64,000 nucleotides of DNA. Origin: Acanthopleuribacter pedis. Lineage in GTDB: Bacteria > Acidobacteriota > Holophagae > Acanthopleuribacterales > Acanthopleuribacteraceae. The position numbers were made by a program, and so were the translations under genes. How positions within the stretch are numbered: the stretch's first letter is position 1; each line of letters begins with the position of its first letter. The notes under the pieces are model-generated. The model made no database searches and was not told the origin of the DNA. It saw only the letters and a program-made list of their open reading frames with translations. Of this stretch, positions 19,467 through 28,435 are shown piece by piece. The stretch lies in the NCBI RefSeq assembly GCF_017377855.1, contig NZ_JAFREP010000009.1, positions 1 through 64,000 on the forward strand, read 5' to 3'.

Positions 19467-19599
19467 ATCAGCCTCATATCATCTAGACGATTCTCCGCTG
19501 ATTGTAACCGGCGCGCCGTTTTTTCGCGAGATGATCCTCGCGCCCAACCAAGGCTCACCGCACATACCGCGCGTCGCATGGGGCGCCGCCCGGCTGATA

Positions 19600-22509
19600 T
19601 TAGTTGGATGAACCCGGCTGGACGTCGCCCAGGGCAAACCAAACCGGGTTGGTCCAGGTCGCCCCCTGTTGGAACCGCAACGAACCCAAACCGCGGCTGT
19701 TCACTCCTGGCGTGAATTCAGGGTTGTCCTTGATCACCGACCAGACCAGCAGCGCGGCAAACATCGGGTTGCTCCAACCGTCGGGTGAACAACGGTTGGC
19801 AAGACGGGGATACCGCAAGGTGAGCTTGCGGCAAGACGCGGTGTCCATTTGGGTTTCGACGGCCTCGGTTCCCGCGGCCAACCGGCCGAACACCTTACCC
19901 GCGTTCCCGGCCTTTAAGCCGAGATCGACCAAGGTTCCGTCGGGAACCCGCATATCAAAGCGAAGGTTCTTACCATCCGACAGGGCGACCTCGATAAAGG
20001 TTCGCAGCGGGGGATCCTCCTCCATCGGCAGGTATTGCAGGTAACTCGGCGAGAGAACGGCGGCGGGCAACACCTCATAAGCAGGTTTGTGGCGAATTTT
20101 TTTGCTGGGTACCAAGGCGGAGCCGTAAAAGGCACGGGCGGCCGAAAGCAAGTAGGGTTGCCAAGCGGCGACACTTTGTTTGGCGGCCAACTTCAAAAAC
20201 GCGTCCACGGCGCTGTTGTCGAGGGTCAAGCGCAGGTTAAACGCAAACGCGGTGTTCTCACCGGTGGGCACCACAAAGTCGGCGGGGTTGGTGGGAAACA
20301 GGAATTCGGTCAGGAGCGTGCGCAGGGCCTCGAGTTGTTCCTGATTGACGTTGGGGTTGCTGATGTGGGTGGTCACCACCCAATTGAAACCCTCCAAGGT
20401 GTAGGAATCGCTAAGGTCGGACCCATCCCCTTTCCCGTTGACCTCAAGGGCGATGGTGCTCGTCCACTTGAATTTGTTGCGCGTGACTTCCTTGTACAAG
20501 GAACCGGTAAAAGAGGCGGTGCGGTAGAGCGCGGGCGCGTCTTTGACCTCAACGCGGCTTTGCTGGAACCTTTTGGTGGTTTCCTTGGTGGCGTCAAAAA
20601 TTTCGCCGAGGCGATTGAGCAGCAGGCTAAAGGTAGAAGTGCGCAAACGGCTGCTGGTAAACAGACATTCGTTGATGCGGAAGGGGGGTTCCTCGTTGTC
20701 GTCGGTCTGGGGAAGTTTGGCCAAAAAGCCGGGAATGTCCAGCTTCTGGAACAGCGACCAGTTGTCTTGTAAAGCGCTGTTGGTGCTGTCCAATTCAAGG
20801 TCAAACAAGGTTTGCCGCATGGCCTCGTAACCGATTTCGGCACCGAGATTGAAGCCCAGGTCGCCGTTGAGTTTGGCCAGCGAGGATTTCCAGTCTTGGT
20901 CGAAATCGGTGACCTTCTCAATAAGGTCGGTCACCTTTTTGGCGAAGGTTTGAATTCGCGCCAAATCCTCCTGGCTGACCTTGTCCAGCGCTTTTCCAAG
21001 CAAACGGGTGATCAGTTTTTCCATCTCGTCGTCGAGCTTGGCGCTGAGCTGTTGGGGTGAGGTTAGGTTGGTTTGGATAAAGTTCATTGCTTTGGCCAGT
21101 CCGCTTTCCTGAGCCATTTGGTTCCAACGGCTAATGACCTGATTCGGGAAGGTGTTCAAGAAGGTCTGGCTCTGGGCGGCAAGGGTGGCGGCTTTTTGAA
21201 TCGCGTCCTGGGGCCGGCTGCCCAAACCGGTGAGCAACTGTTCCAGTGATTCCCCGGCCAGGGCCTCAACCATTTCGATCTGCTCGGAAAAGTCGGGGTC
21301 GACAAGGGTGCGTACCGTTTCCGCAAAGGTTTTTCCCTTGAGGTCGGCAATTTTTTGCAAGGTGTCCCGAATTTTGGAGCCAGGAGATAGATCTGCTTTA
21401 AACAGAAGGCGTTGCCAAAAGTCTTGGAGGCGGGTGTCAAGGTTGTTGTAGGCGGTGGTAATCGATTGGGCGGTTTTCCAAATTTCGTCAAACTTGCCCT
21501 GGGAAAGGTAACTTTTCAGGTCCAGTCGCGCGTCGAGTTCGTCGGCAACCTCTTGGCCCAACTTGTCAACCACGGCCTGCCAATCACCGGCGGCCACGGG
21601 TTGCATGTCGTCGGCCAAGCGGGTCAACGCGTTGCGGAACTTTTTAACCGGGGCCAACTCGAGAACATCTTCTAATAGCTGAATCAGCACGCTGCCGAGA
21701 TTGTACTGAACCTGCAGGGAGAAGGACAAACCGGCGGTGAAGGTGCGTTTGCGGGTGCGATCAAGGCGGACGCGAACCCAGGGCGGCGCGACCTTACTCC
21801 CAGCCAAACATCCGATGGTGCAATCCATTTTTTCGTAAAGCGAGCAACCAAGCGAGGCTTTTAAAGCGGCCTGCGCGTCAAATTTTAGCGCGGTCCCCTC
21901 GAACAATTTGCCCAAAGCATCGAACTGCTTGCTGTAATTCACACCCAAGCTGAGCTTGATCCCGAAATCCAGTTCGTACTGGAACTGGAACTGCTGCACC
22001 GCGCCGGCGGCGGCAAGGTCCTTTAATTCGAGACGTAGTGGGAAGCGGGTCTGTGCCGCCAAAAATTTGAGTGCGTCGAGCCGGGTTTCGCCCGCGGGGG
22101 TGCGCACCAAGCGGTATTTAAAGGAGCCGTCGGCTTTGGCATTGACCGCGGCGGTGACCAGGGTACCGACGGGAATTTCCGCATCACCGCCCAAGCCGGC
22201 ACCGATTTGAAACGAAAGTTGCCAAAGGGACGGCAGGGCCTCGGGCGCCCCGCCGGTGCTGTCGTCAAACACCTGGTTAAGGCTGCTGTTCTGGATGACG
22301 GCAACCTGGAGTTGTTGATCAAACTCGGCGGAGAGGCTTTGGCCCAATACATTAAAAGATGTGGCAGAAGGGAGTTTGAGTTGCTGGCTGATAAACACAC
22401 CGTTTTCCGGCGGTGGCGCGTTGAGTTTGGCGAGGTTGGGATCGAGACTGAGTTGTAGGGACTGATTTTGAAAAAAGTCGAGCTCTTCCTGAAACACGGG
22501 TACCTCCAT
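19600..22509 (-). CDS. Large protein of unknown function
   Basis: About 969 residues from the ATG at 22509. The frame extends to a TTG at 22581, but the upstream residues look like read-through. There is no signal peptide or membrane segment. The N-terminal ~300 residues are rich in short beta-type segments (FQFQYELDFGIKLSLGVNYS, FTAGLSFSLQVQYNLGSVLI) with a cysteine cluster (CSLYEKMDCTIGC). The middle ~350 residues are strongly helical and charged, perhaps coiled. The last part is beta-rich again (NKFKWTSTIALEVNG, NTAFAFNLRLTLDN). No family recognised. It stands alone, divergent from the MerR-type gene. Confidence 0.8.
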   Translation of the reverse strand: MEVPVFQEELDFFQNQSLQLSLDPNLAKLNAPPPENGVFISQQLKLPSATSFNVLGQSLSAEFDQQLQVAVIQNSSLNQVFDDSTGGAPEALPSLWQLSFQIGAGLGGDAEIPVGTLVTAAVNAKADGSFKYRLVRTPAGETRLDALKFLAAQTRFPLRLELKDLAAAGAVQQFQFQYELDFGIKLSLGVNYSKQFDALGKLFEGTALKFDAQAALKASLGCSLYEKMDCTIGCLAGSKVAPPWVRVRLDRTRKRTFTAGLSFSLQVQYNLGSVLIQLLEDVLELAPVKKFRNALTRLADDMQPVAAGDWQAVVDKLGQEVADELDARLDLKSYLSQGKFDEIWKTAQSITTAYNNLDTRLQDFWQRLLFKADLSPGSKIRDTLQKIADLKGKTFAETVRTLVDPDFSEQIEMVEALAGESLEQLLTGLGSRPQDAIQKAATLAAQSQTFLNTFPNQVISRWNQMAQESGLAKAMNFIQTNLTSPQQLSAKLDDEMEKLITRLLGKALDKVSQEDLARIQTFAKKVTDLIEKVTDFDQDWKSSLAKLNGDLGFNLGAEIGYEAMRQTLFDLELDSTNSALQDNWSLFQKLDIPGFLAKLPQTDDNEEPPFRINECLFTSSRLRTSTFSLLLNRLGEIFDATKETTKRFQQSRVEVKDAPALYRTASFTGSLYKEVTRNKFKWTSTIALEVNGKGDGSDLSDSYTLEGFNWVVTTHISNPNVNQEQLEALRTLLTEFLFPTNPADFVVPTGENTAFAFNLRLTLDNSAVDAFLKLAAKQSVAAWQPYLLSAARAFYGSALVPSKKIRHKPAYEVLPAAVLSPSYLQYLPMEEDPPLRTFIEVALSDGKNLRFDMRVPDGTLVDLGLKAGNAGKVFGRLAAGTEAVETQMDTASCRKLTLRYPRLANRCSPDGWSNPMFAALLVWSVIKDNPEFTPGVNSRGLGSLRFQQGATWTNPVWFALGDVQPGSSN

Positions 22510-22883
22510 GGTCAAACAGACCCCGCCCACCGCACGAGGAAATCCCGCGACATTGCGGGCGAGTGCCGAATCGCCTGGCAAAAACGGCGAAGATGAAATG
22601 AACCGGTGGGTCTAAAGAAAAAGAAACAATGTGGCTAATTCACGAAAAAGGGGTGCGGAAATCATACCGCGAATGACAAGGTTCTGCCGACCCGAAAAAA
22701 GCTGATCGCGCGTGAATTCCATCAAAATCCGAGCCTTGTACCAAATAGCCACGGATAACTAAATGGAAAAACCCGTGACAAAGTTGCAAATCTGCACTGA
22801 ATGGTCGACAAAGATTCCCATCTGTCAAACTTTGGTTATACAGATGTCTATTCCCTGTTCAGTAAAAGAAGTGTCCCGATTGC
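22510..22883. other. Intergenic region upstream of the MerR-type gene
   Basis: Non-coding interval between divergent genes. It is AT-richer than its flanks from about 22600 on. Apart from the promoter at 22884-22912 I see no clear element. Confidence 0.4.
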
Positions 22884-22912
22884 TTGCACGCTCGCGCTAA
22901 GGACCGCATAAT
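22884..22912 (+). promoter_or_regulatory. Candidate sigma-70 promoter for the MerR-type regulator
   Basis: TTGCAC (22884-22889) and CATAAT (22907-22912) are separated by exactly 17 bases, upstream of the regulator with a leader of about 170 bases. Confidence 0.5.
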
Positions 22913-23086
22913 TTATAGGAAAGTTTTTCATAGCCGGATTTGAAGCCAGGACCTTCAGAAAATTGGATGCGAACCATAAGGTGGATTTTTGCAGGACAAA
23001 ACCTTGATATGTTCGCGTTTCCACCTTAGGATGAAAACAGGTTTCCGCACCCCGTTTCGGCAGGGTTGCGACCCGCGGGAGATCCC

Positions 23087-24007
23087 ATGAACCAATCCTT
23101 ATACCCCATGCGCGCGGTCTGTAAGCTGACCAATTTGACGGCCGACACGGTTCGTGCCTGGGAACGTCGCTACGGCGCCATCACACCCGGCCGCGTCAAA
23201 GGCGGTCGCCTTTACTCGCAACACGACATTACCCGACTCAAACTCTTGAAACGCGTGGTTGATGCGGGCCATCGCATCGGCAGCGTCGCCAACCTCACCA
23301 ATCCCCAACTTCAAGACATCCTTAAAGAATTCCGCCAGTTCCGCGATCCCGGTTCGGTGCGCACGGTGAATGCCAAGGTCGACCAAATCGTCAAAGCCTG
23401 CAAGGACTACCAATACCTTGAGGTCGATCTGGAGCTGGAAAAGCAGGCTTCCCTGACCAGCACCCGTCGTTTCCTCAGTGAAATCGTGGTGCCCTTGTGT
23501 GAACGCGTCGAGGAAGAATGGTCGATGGGCACGGTGACCATGGGCCAAAAACACATGCTGTTCGTGCTGATTCGCAACCTACTCGGAACCTTAATCCGGC
23601 TGCGCGGCAACCGCGCCGAACCCGGCTCGGTGATGCTGTTCAGTACCCCCATGCAAGGCACCTATGAATTCGGCGCCCTAATCACCGCCGCGATCGCCGG
23701 CGAGGAAGGCTACTACGGCCTCTACCTCGGCCCCAACCTACCCGACAGCGAAATCCTCATGGCCGCCAAACGGACCGGGGTCGCCGGGGTTTGCCTCTGG
23801 CTCTCAGAAGGAAGCGGTCGCGAACCGCGCATGGCCGAACAAATGAAAGCGATCCGCGATCAACTCCCCAAAAACTGCAAACTCATTGTCGGCGGACCGG
23901 TCGAGAAACAAATTGCCGAGAGCATGGAAGCCTACGGCATCGCGGTAACGCCCGGTTATGAAGCGTTCGATGACTACCTCTCCCAAAAGGCGCGTTTATC
24001 CAAGTAA
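23087..24007 (+). CDS. MerR-family regulator with B12-binding-like C-terminal domain
   Basis: 306 residues. The MerR helix-turn-helix is at the N-terminus (MRAVCKLTNLTADTVRAWER then RYGAITPGR, with LYSQHDITRLKLLKRVVDAGHRIG). A helical bundle (about 80-170) and a Rossmann-like domain (about 180-300; GLYLGPNLPDSEILMAAKRT, KLIVGGPV) follow, the layout of CarH/LitR light sensors. The bundle has W145-x9-K155-H156 where CarH has Wx9EH. The position expected to supply the lower cobalamin ligand (STPMQGTYEFGALI) appears to be Tyr193 rather than His. Cobalamin binding is therefore doubtful. GGGAG 5 bases before the ATG at 23087 supports the start. It converges on the retron RT gene. Confidence 0.85.
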   Translation: MNQSLYPMRAVCKLTNLTADTVRAWERRYGAITPGRVKGGRLYSQHDITRLKLLKRVVDAGHRIGSVANLTNPQLQDILKEFRQFRDPGSVRTVNAKVDQIVKACKDYQYLEVDLELEKQASLTSTRRFLSEIVVPLCERVEEEWSMGTVTMGQKHMLFVLIRNLLGTLIRLRGNRAEPGSVMLFSTPMQGTYEFGALITAAIAGEEGYYGLYLGPNLPDSEILMAAKRTGVAGVCLWLSEGSGREPRMAEQMKAIRDQLPKNCKLIVGGPVEKQIAESMEAYGIAVTPGYEAFDDYLSQKARLSK

Positions 24008-24025
24008 CCCTTTTTTTCCAATTCC

Positions 24026-25282
24026 TTAATCCGTGGCGGCGCCTTTAATGCGCCGCCATTGTTTTTTGTAGGGTTCGGCGCGAATTTCGTCAACCATGGC
24101 CAGGTAATTCAGGTAACCCTCAATCGCCGCGTGAAGGTCACCGCCGCGTCCCCATTGCTTTCCTTCAAAACCGGACCGTTCAATTTGGTGCAGCAACGCG
24201 CGAAAACGGCGTAACTCGTCACGTGGCACCGAAACGACCCGATTCACCACCAACCCGGTCACCTCCTGGCGCCGCCCTTTGCGCTGGATGCGGGTTTTGT
24301 CGGGGTGCACGGTGAAGCCCTCTTCCCCAATAATCGACCGAACCCTCGCCAACAGATCACCGACAACAAAGGCGGGTTCGCCGACGGCGGAGAAGGAGAG
24401 GTCGTCGGCGTAACGGGAATACCGCCAGCCCATGGCCTTGGCCAAACCCATCAGACGACAGTCCAAGCGGTAGGCAATCGCATTGGCGACGGCCGGGCTG
24501 GTGGGCGCCCCCTGCGGTAACCGCCGCGGCCCGGTTTCCACGGTAAAGGATCGCCCGCGCCACTGCAAACGGGAAACACTGGGTTCGGTCACCAAACGCG
24601 CCAAACAGGTCGCAACGGCGGCATTGTAACCCATGGCGCGCAGAAAACCGCGCACCCGAGCGTAGGGAATGCCGGGGAAGAAGTTTTGTAAATCGAGATT
24701 CACGACCACATCCGCACCCACGTGGGGTCGGGCGTTGTCCACGATGGAACGACCGGGCCGGAACCCCATACACACGGGATGGAGGGGAATTTGCTGGAAA
24801 AGCTGTTCGTACAACATCCGTTGCACGCGTTTGAGCCGCGGCATCGGGGCGGCGATCTGTCGTTGACCGCCGCTTTTTTTACTAATGGCGAAACGACGGT
24901 AATGGCTGATCTCCAGGCGGCGGTCGCCAAAGGCGAGAAACTGCAACTCCGCGAGTGGGATGTCCAACAAATGGGCGACATCTTCCAAACGCGGCAAGGG
25001 GGGACAATCAAACTTAACGCGGTGTTCCTCGGCGGAAAAAACGGGACGAGGTTTGCGATTGCGTTTCCACGGGAAGCGGCGTTTTCCTCGGCGCGGTCTG
25101 GCCGCGATGAGGTGTTCGTACCAATGCTCGCGTTTAAGGCCTTCATCCAGGCGTTTCTCAGCCAGATCACGATCCAACGCCGCCAAGGCCGCTTGCTCAA
25201 TGGCGCGACATTCCTGTTCCCGGTCCTCCAGGGACGGTGTTCCCGCGCCCTGTCGTGCCCCGGGTTTCTCTCGCTCGCCCAA
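24026..25282 (-). CDS. Retron reverse transcriptase
   Basis: 418 residues. The retron hallmarks are in order: NARPH (NAxxH, residues 183-187), LDLQNFF (first catalytic Asp about 197), PQGAPTSP (256-263), YADD (291-294) and VTG (341-343). An N-terminal extension of about 110 residues, with a basic stretch (RPRRGKRRFPWKRNRK), precedes the polymerase core, reminiscent of the longer myxobacterial retron RTs. The start is a TTG at 25282 with an excellent AGGAGG 5 bases upstream. It should copy the msd part of the RNA encoded just upstream into msDNA, priming from a 2'-OH of a branching G. No second enzymatic domain is fused. It is not a DGR or group II intron RT: there is no maturase domain, intron structure or template/variable repeat. 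Confidence 0.93.
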   Translation of the reverse strand: MGEREKPGARQGAGTPSLEDREQECRAIEQAALAALDRDLAEKRLDEGLKREHWYEHLIAARPRRGKRRFPWKRNRKPRPVFSAEEHRVKFDCPPLPRLEDVAHLLDIPLAELQFLAFGDRRLEISHYRRFAISKKSGGQRQIAAPMPRLKRVQRMLYEQLFQQIPLHPVCMGFRPGRSIVDNARPHVGADVVVNLDLQNFFPGIPYARVRGFLRAMGYNAAVATCLARLVTEPSVSRLQWRGRSFTVETGPRRLPQGAPTSPAVANAIAYRLDCRLMGLAKAMGWRYSRYADDLSFSAVGEPAFVVGDLLARVRSIIGEEGFTVHPDKTRIQRKGRRQEVTGLVVNRVVSVPRDELRRFRALLHQIERSGFEGKQWGRGGDLHAAIEGYLNYLAMVDEIRAEPYKKQWRRIKGAATD

Positions 25283-25318
25283 TCACCCCTCCTCTCGGGT
25301 GCCGTCGCGCCCCATGGG

Positions 25319-25576
25319 TCGTCCCTTCGTGAACTAGATCCTGCCGGGCGGTACGGCGCCGACGTCGACCCGCCGTCCGCGCGCATTAGGTTCTCGGAAT
25401 TCGAACCGTAATGTCGCGGGCGGTACAGGCGACGTCGCGCCACGCGCCGACCGGGCATGCATGGTGGGTCTGAGCGCATGAATGGCGAAACACCATTCGG
25501 GTTGCAAGGTGAGCACGACCCGTGGGGGCGACGGCTCGCCTATGATAGCGGAATGAAGGTCGCCGGGGAAGGGCGA
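25319..25576 (-). ncRNA. Retron msr-msd non-coding RNA (candidate)
   Basis: Lies between the HEAT gene stop and the RT start. Read 5'-3' on the minus strand: a1-like TCGCCCTTC (25576-25568); an imperfect hairpin GAGC-CG...CG-GCTC near 25537-25511, preceded by TAGG, a possible branch region; the msr hairpin GAATGGTGTTTCGCCATTC (25498-25480), whose loop resembles that of Ec86 msr; a long msd-like hairpin (25441-25355) with stems GGCGC/GCGCC, GACGTC/GACGTC, CCGCC/GGCGG, CGCG/CGCG, CATTA/TAATG and GGTTC/GAACC around a GAATTCCGA loop; then a2-like GAAGGGACGA (25328-25319), which pairs with a1 with one bulge. The exact branch G and a1/a2 register (CCTTC at 25559-25555 is an alternative) are uncertain. 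Confidence 0.75.
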
Positions 25577-25590
25577 GCATGAATTGGGAT

Positions 25591-28410
25591 TCAGGGCGCC
25601 GAGGCAACCCGGTCGGGATGGGCGTCCAGCGCCGGATCGGCGTTTTGCAGGGTCCACAACAAACGCACCACGTCGTTGCCGGCCATGGCAGAAACGGGCA
25701 CTTCCAAGCGGGTGAGCAGGCGAAATAAGGTGGGCCCCCGTTCGGCGTGTCCTTCGCACAAAGCGCCGAGCCGGTTGAAAAATTCGCGCCGCGCCAACTG
25801 GGAACCGGTCGATTGCAACAGGGCCTCCAGCACGGGTTTGAGGTTGGGCAACAGTTCGGGATGATGGTCGATTTGGTTGGCCAAGGCCTGTAAGGCATGG
25901 GCGCGGGCCTTGGCAAAGGGCAGACGAACTAAGTCGGCCAATTGGTGCCAACGCGCCGAATCATGAACCATTTCCCGCAAAACACGCATGCCGTAACGGG
26001 AAACCTCGCTGCGTTTACGCTCTAACAAAGCGGCCAGCACATCCGGGCCGAGTTTTCCGGCACGGCGACGCTCATCCAACACGTGTTCAAAGGCGGCGCG
26101 GGTATCCTCGTGTTTCGAGGCAAGCAACCCGAACCACACGACCTGATCACCGTCACCCAAACCAAACCGTTGACGAACCCAACCCATGGCGTGCGCGCGC
26201 ACGCCGGCAAGCGGATGGTTGCAAAGCTTGACCAAATCTTTGTCGCGCCAAACCTTCGACGGGCTGAACTCGCGCAGGAGGAACTCGCCCAAACGCTGGG
26301 CCTCATCGCGCTGCTTGGATTGCAGAAGACGCCAGACGGTGAGCGGTTCGACGGCACGCAGACCGAAGGTAAGCGGTCCCATCATCAGTTGAACCAAAAA
26401 ACCAAATTGGACCTCGGTGTATTTGGCCGGCGGCAAGAATTCTCGGGCAATCATGCAGGCCCAGCGGTCGGCAAAACGGGGGTCCCGTTCGGTGATGACG
26501 GCCATGAGCGGCAACAAGACGGGCGCAAAGCGTTCGGGATCGCGGCCGAGCAAGTTGAGTACCCGACCGGCAATCACCCCGGCCATGGTGGACGGCAACT
26601 TTTGCACGAGCAACAAACCAGCCAAGACGATTTCGTCATCCTCCATATCCAGCAGGGTGGGCCAAAAATCCATTTCAAAACGCAGCGGCTCCAGCTCCCC
26701 TTCCCGCAGGACCCGCGCTACCAAGGCGCGAACGGCGTCTTGCTCGTCCTCCGCCAACATCAAGAGCACGTGGGCCTCCCATCCTTCCAAACAAGGGAAC
26801 CCCTCGGCGAGCAAATAATCAAAGGCTTCCAAAATATCGCGGGAACGCGCGGGATCGAAGGAAGAAGCCAAGCGCACGGACAGACGCCGGCCCAGCTCGG
26901 CCGACTGGGTCATCGGCAAGTGCCATTCTTTGAAATTGGCCAAACCCTCGCGGCGGATGGTTTCGTTTTCGTGACTGAGCCAACCGGCCCAACTGTTGAC
27001 GGCGTCGGTAAAAAGCTCGGGATTGCGTTGTAGAGAAGCCAAGGCAAAGGCGCGTTTTTCGGGGTCCGGCGCCCGCATTAACACCTGAACGATGCGCGAG
27101 CGGCTTAGCCAGGTGTCGCTGTCGTCACAGATGAGGGAAAACGCGAAGGAGCGGGTTTCCGCGAAGGGCGATTCCAGCAAATGGACCATGGTTGCCTCAT
27201 CCAATTCCGCCAAAACCTCGGGATATGCGCGCAGCACGGCAATGGCAAATTGGTGGATCGGCAACGCACGGGCACCGGTCAGCAGCGCCAGGCAGCGTTC
27301 GGGATGCTGATCCCAATGGGTCGGGAACGCGTCTTCCCTGCCCTCGGGTTTGGGATCGCCGGGTCGGTAGGGATCGCGACAGCGCCACGACAACCGCGCC
27401 GACTCAACCCGGTAACGTTCACCGCGACCGTGAATGATGTGGTTGAGCGCATAGTAGGGTGCGTACTGGTCGAGGACCACCTCGCGTTCCTCATCCGCCA
27501 CGCCGTCTTTCCAGCGGTAGCGACGCACCGGCTTGGCGTCTTCTTCACGAAAATGGCGCAGGTACTCGGTGGCAAAAGCGGTGTAGCCCTCGGCGTCGTA
27601 AGCGGCCAAACGGTTCATGTAACGCCAGATCGCACGCCGCAAAAAGGCTTTGGTTTTGCGCGTAAAACCAATGCGGCAATCGGGTTCCTCCAGCTCCTTC
27701 TGGACATTCACCCGGAACACGTCCTCGCCGTCTTGAACCCAGCCCCAATCGGAGACTTTTTGGGCTTCCTCGACCTCAATCCGGTAGGCGGTTAGGCCGA
27801 ATACGGCGCTATCCCCGCGAAAATAGGCAATCTTAAAAATGCGCTTGAAAAAGCGGAAAAAGGGCGGGCGCAAAGGGCAGATGCGCAGGGTTTCAAGCAG
27901 GGCGGCGCGCATGGCGTGATCGTTAATTTGGTAAAGGCGCCACAAAATAAAAGCGTGTTTGGCGCGAGGCTCCCGCTGGACCAAGGCCACAAAGTTGCGC
28001 GGAAAACGTTTGGGTTCGCGCAGGAGGTCGCGGTAAAAAGGATCCAAGCCGCTGACCAACACCTCTTGTAGGCGCTCTAAGTCCCGCGCCGAAAGCAGCA
28101 TACGCCACGCCTCACCGGCCATTAAGCGCACGTGTTCCTTGAGGGTGGGGTCGCGTTGTACCTCGTCCAACAGCGGCAACAACCCGTGAAAACGACAGCG
28201 GCCGGCGGCCCACGAAGCGGCGTAAACCACATCGGGCTGTGGCGATTTCAGGGCACGGTGAACCGCTTCCTCCGCTTCAAGAATGCGCAATTCACCCGCG
28301 CGCCACAGCAGACGCGAGAGTTTGCGTCGCGAGGTACCGGGATAAAGCGCCGCACCATTCAGTTGCCGCAGGAACAGCGCACGGTCGTGAGAAGAGCCGG
28401 ATTGAGCCAC
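25591..28410 (-). CDS. Large HEAT-like repeat protein upstream of the retron RNA
   Basis: 939 residues, almost wholly helical, with HEAT/ARM-like units (LEAEEAVHRALKSPQPDVVY then AASWAAGR; ALASLQRNPELFTDAVNSWA; LCNHPLAGVRAHAMGWVRQR; VLREMVHDSARWHQLADLVR). There is no signal peptide, membrane segment or visible catalytic motif. The stretch FTRKTKAFLRRAIWRYMNRL recalls large proteins of Planctomycetes and Myxococcota associated with WGR domains (from memory). The frame starts with a GTG at 28410, with GGAAAGG rather far upstream. It lies on the same strand as the retron RNA and RT, with the RNA starting about 15 bases past its stop, so it may be the retron's partner protein. That role is inference. 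Confidence 0.8.
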   Translation of the reverse strand: MAQSGSSHDRALFLRQLNGAALYPGTSRRKLSRLLWRAGELRILEAEEAVHRALKSPQPDVVYAASWAAGRCRFHGLLPLLDEVQRDPTLKEHVRLMAGEAWRMLLSARDLERLQEVLVSGLDPFYRDLLREPKRFPRNFVALVQREPRAKHAFILWRLYQINDHAMRAALLETLRICPLRPPFFRFFKRIFKIAYFRGDSAVFGLTAYRIEVEEAQKVSDWGWVQDGEDVFRVNVQKELEEPDCRIGFTRKTKAFLRRAIWRYMNRLAAYDAEGYTAFATEYLRHFREEDAKPVRRYRWKDGVADEEREVVLDQYAPYYALNHIIHGRGERYRVESARLSWRCRDPYRPGDPKPEGREDAFPTHWDQHPERCLALLTGARALPIHQFAIAVLRAYPEVLAELDEATMVHLLESPFAETRSFAFSLICDDSDTWLSRSRIVQVLMRAPDPEKRAFALASLQRNPELFTDAVNSWAGWLSHENETIRREGLANFKEWHLPMTQSAELGRRLSVRLASSFDPARSRDILEAFDYLLAEGFPCLEGWEAHVLLMLAEDEQDAVRALVARVLREGELEPLRFEMDFWPTLLDMEDDEIVLAGLLLVQKLPSTMAGVIAGRVLNLLGRDPERFAPVLLPLMAVITERDPRFADRWACMIAREFLPPAKYTEVQFGFLVQLMMGPLTFGLRAVEPLTVWRLLQSKQRDEAQRLGEFLLREFSPSKVWRDKDLVKLCNHPLAGVRAHAMGWVRQRFGLGDGDQVVWFGLLASKHEDTRAAFEHVLDERRRAGKLGPDVLAALLERKRSEVSRYGMRVLREMVHDSARWHQLADLVRLPFAKARAHALQALANQIDHHPELLPNLKPVLEALLQSTGSQLARREFFNRLGALCEGHAERGPTLFRLLTRLEVPVSAMAGNDVVRLLWTLQNADPALDAHPDRVASAP

Positions 28411-28435
28411 GATTCGTAGTTAAACCTTTCCGTTT

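Noticed and set aside
24033..24054. GGCGGCGC/GCGCCGCC hairpin at the RT/MerR junction as a terminator
   Set aside because: It lies inside the RT coding sequence and has no T-run after it on either strand.
24026..25282. RT could belong to a group II intron or diversity-generating retroelement
   Set aside because: There is no maturase or endonuclease domain, no intron fold, and no template/variable repeat pair or target gene nearby. The NAxxH and VTG motifs are retron features.
25384..25413. GGTTCGAATTCC resembles a tRNA T-arm
   Set aside because: There is no acceptor, D or anticodon arm around it, and the sequence fits better as the apex of the retron hairpin.
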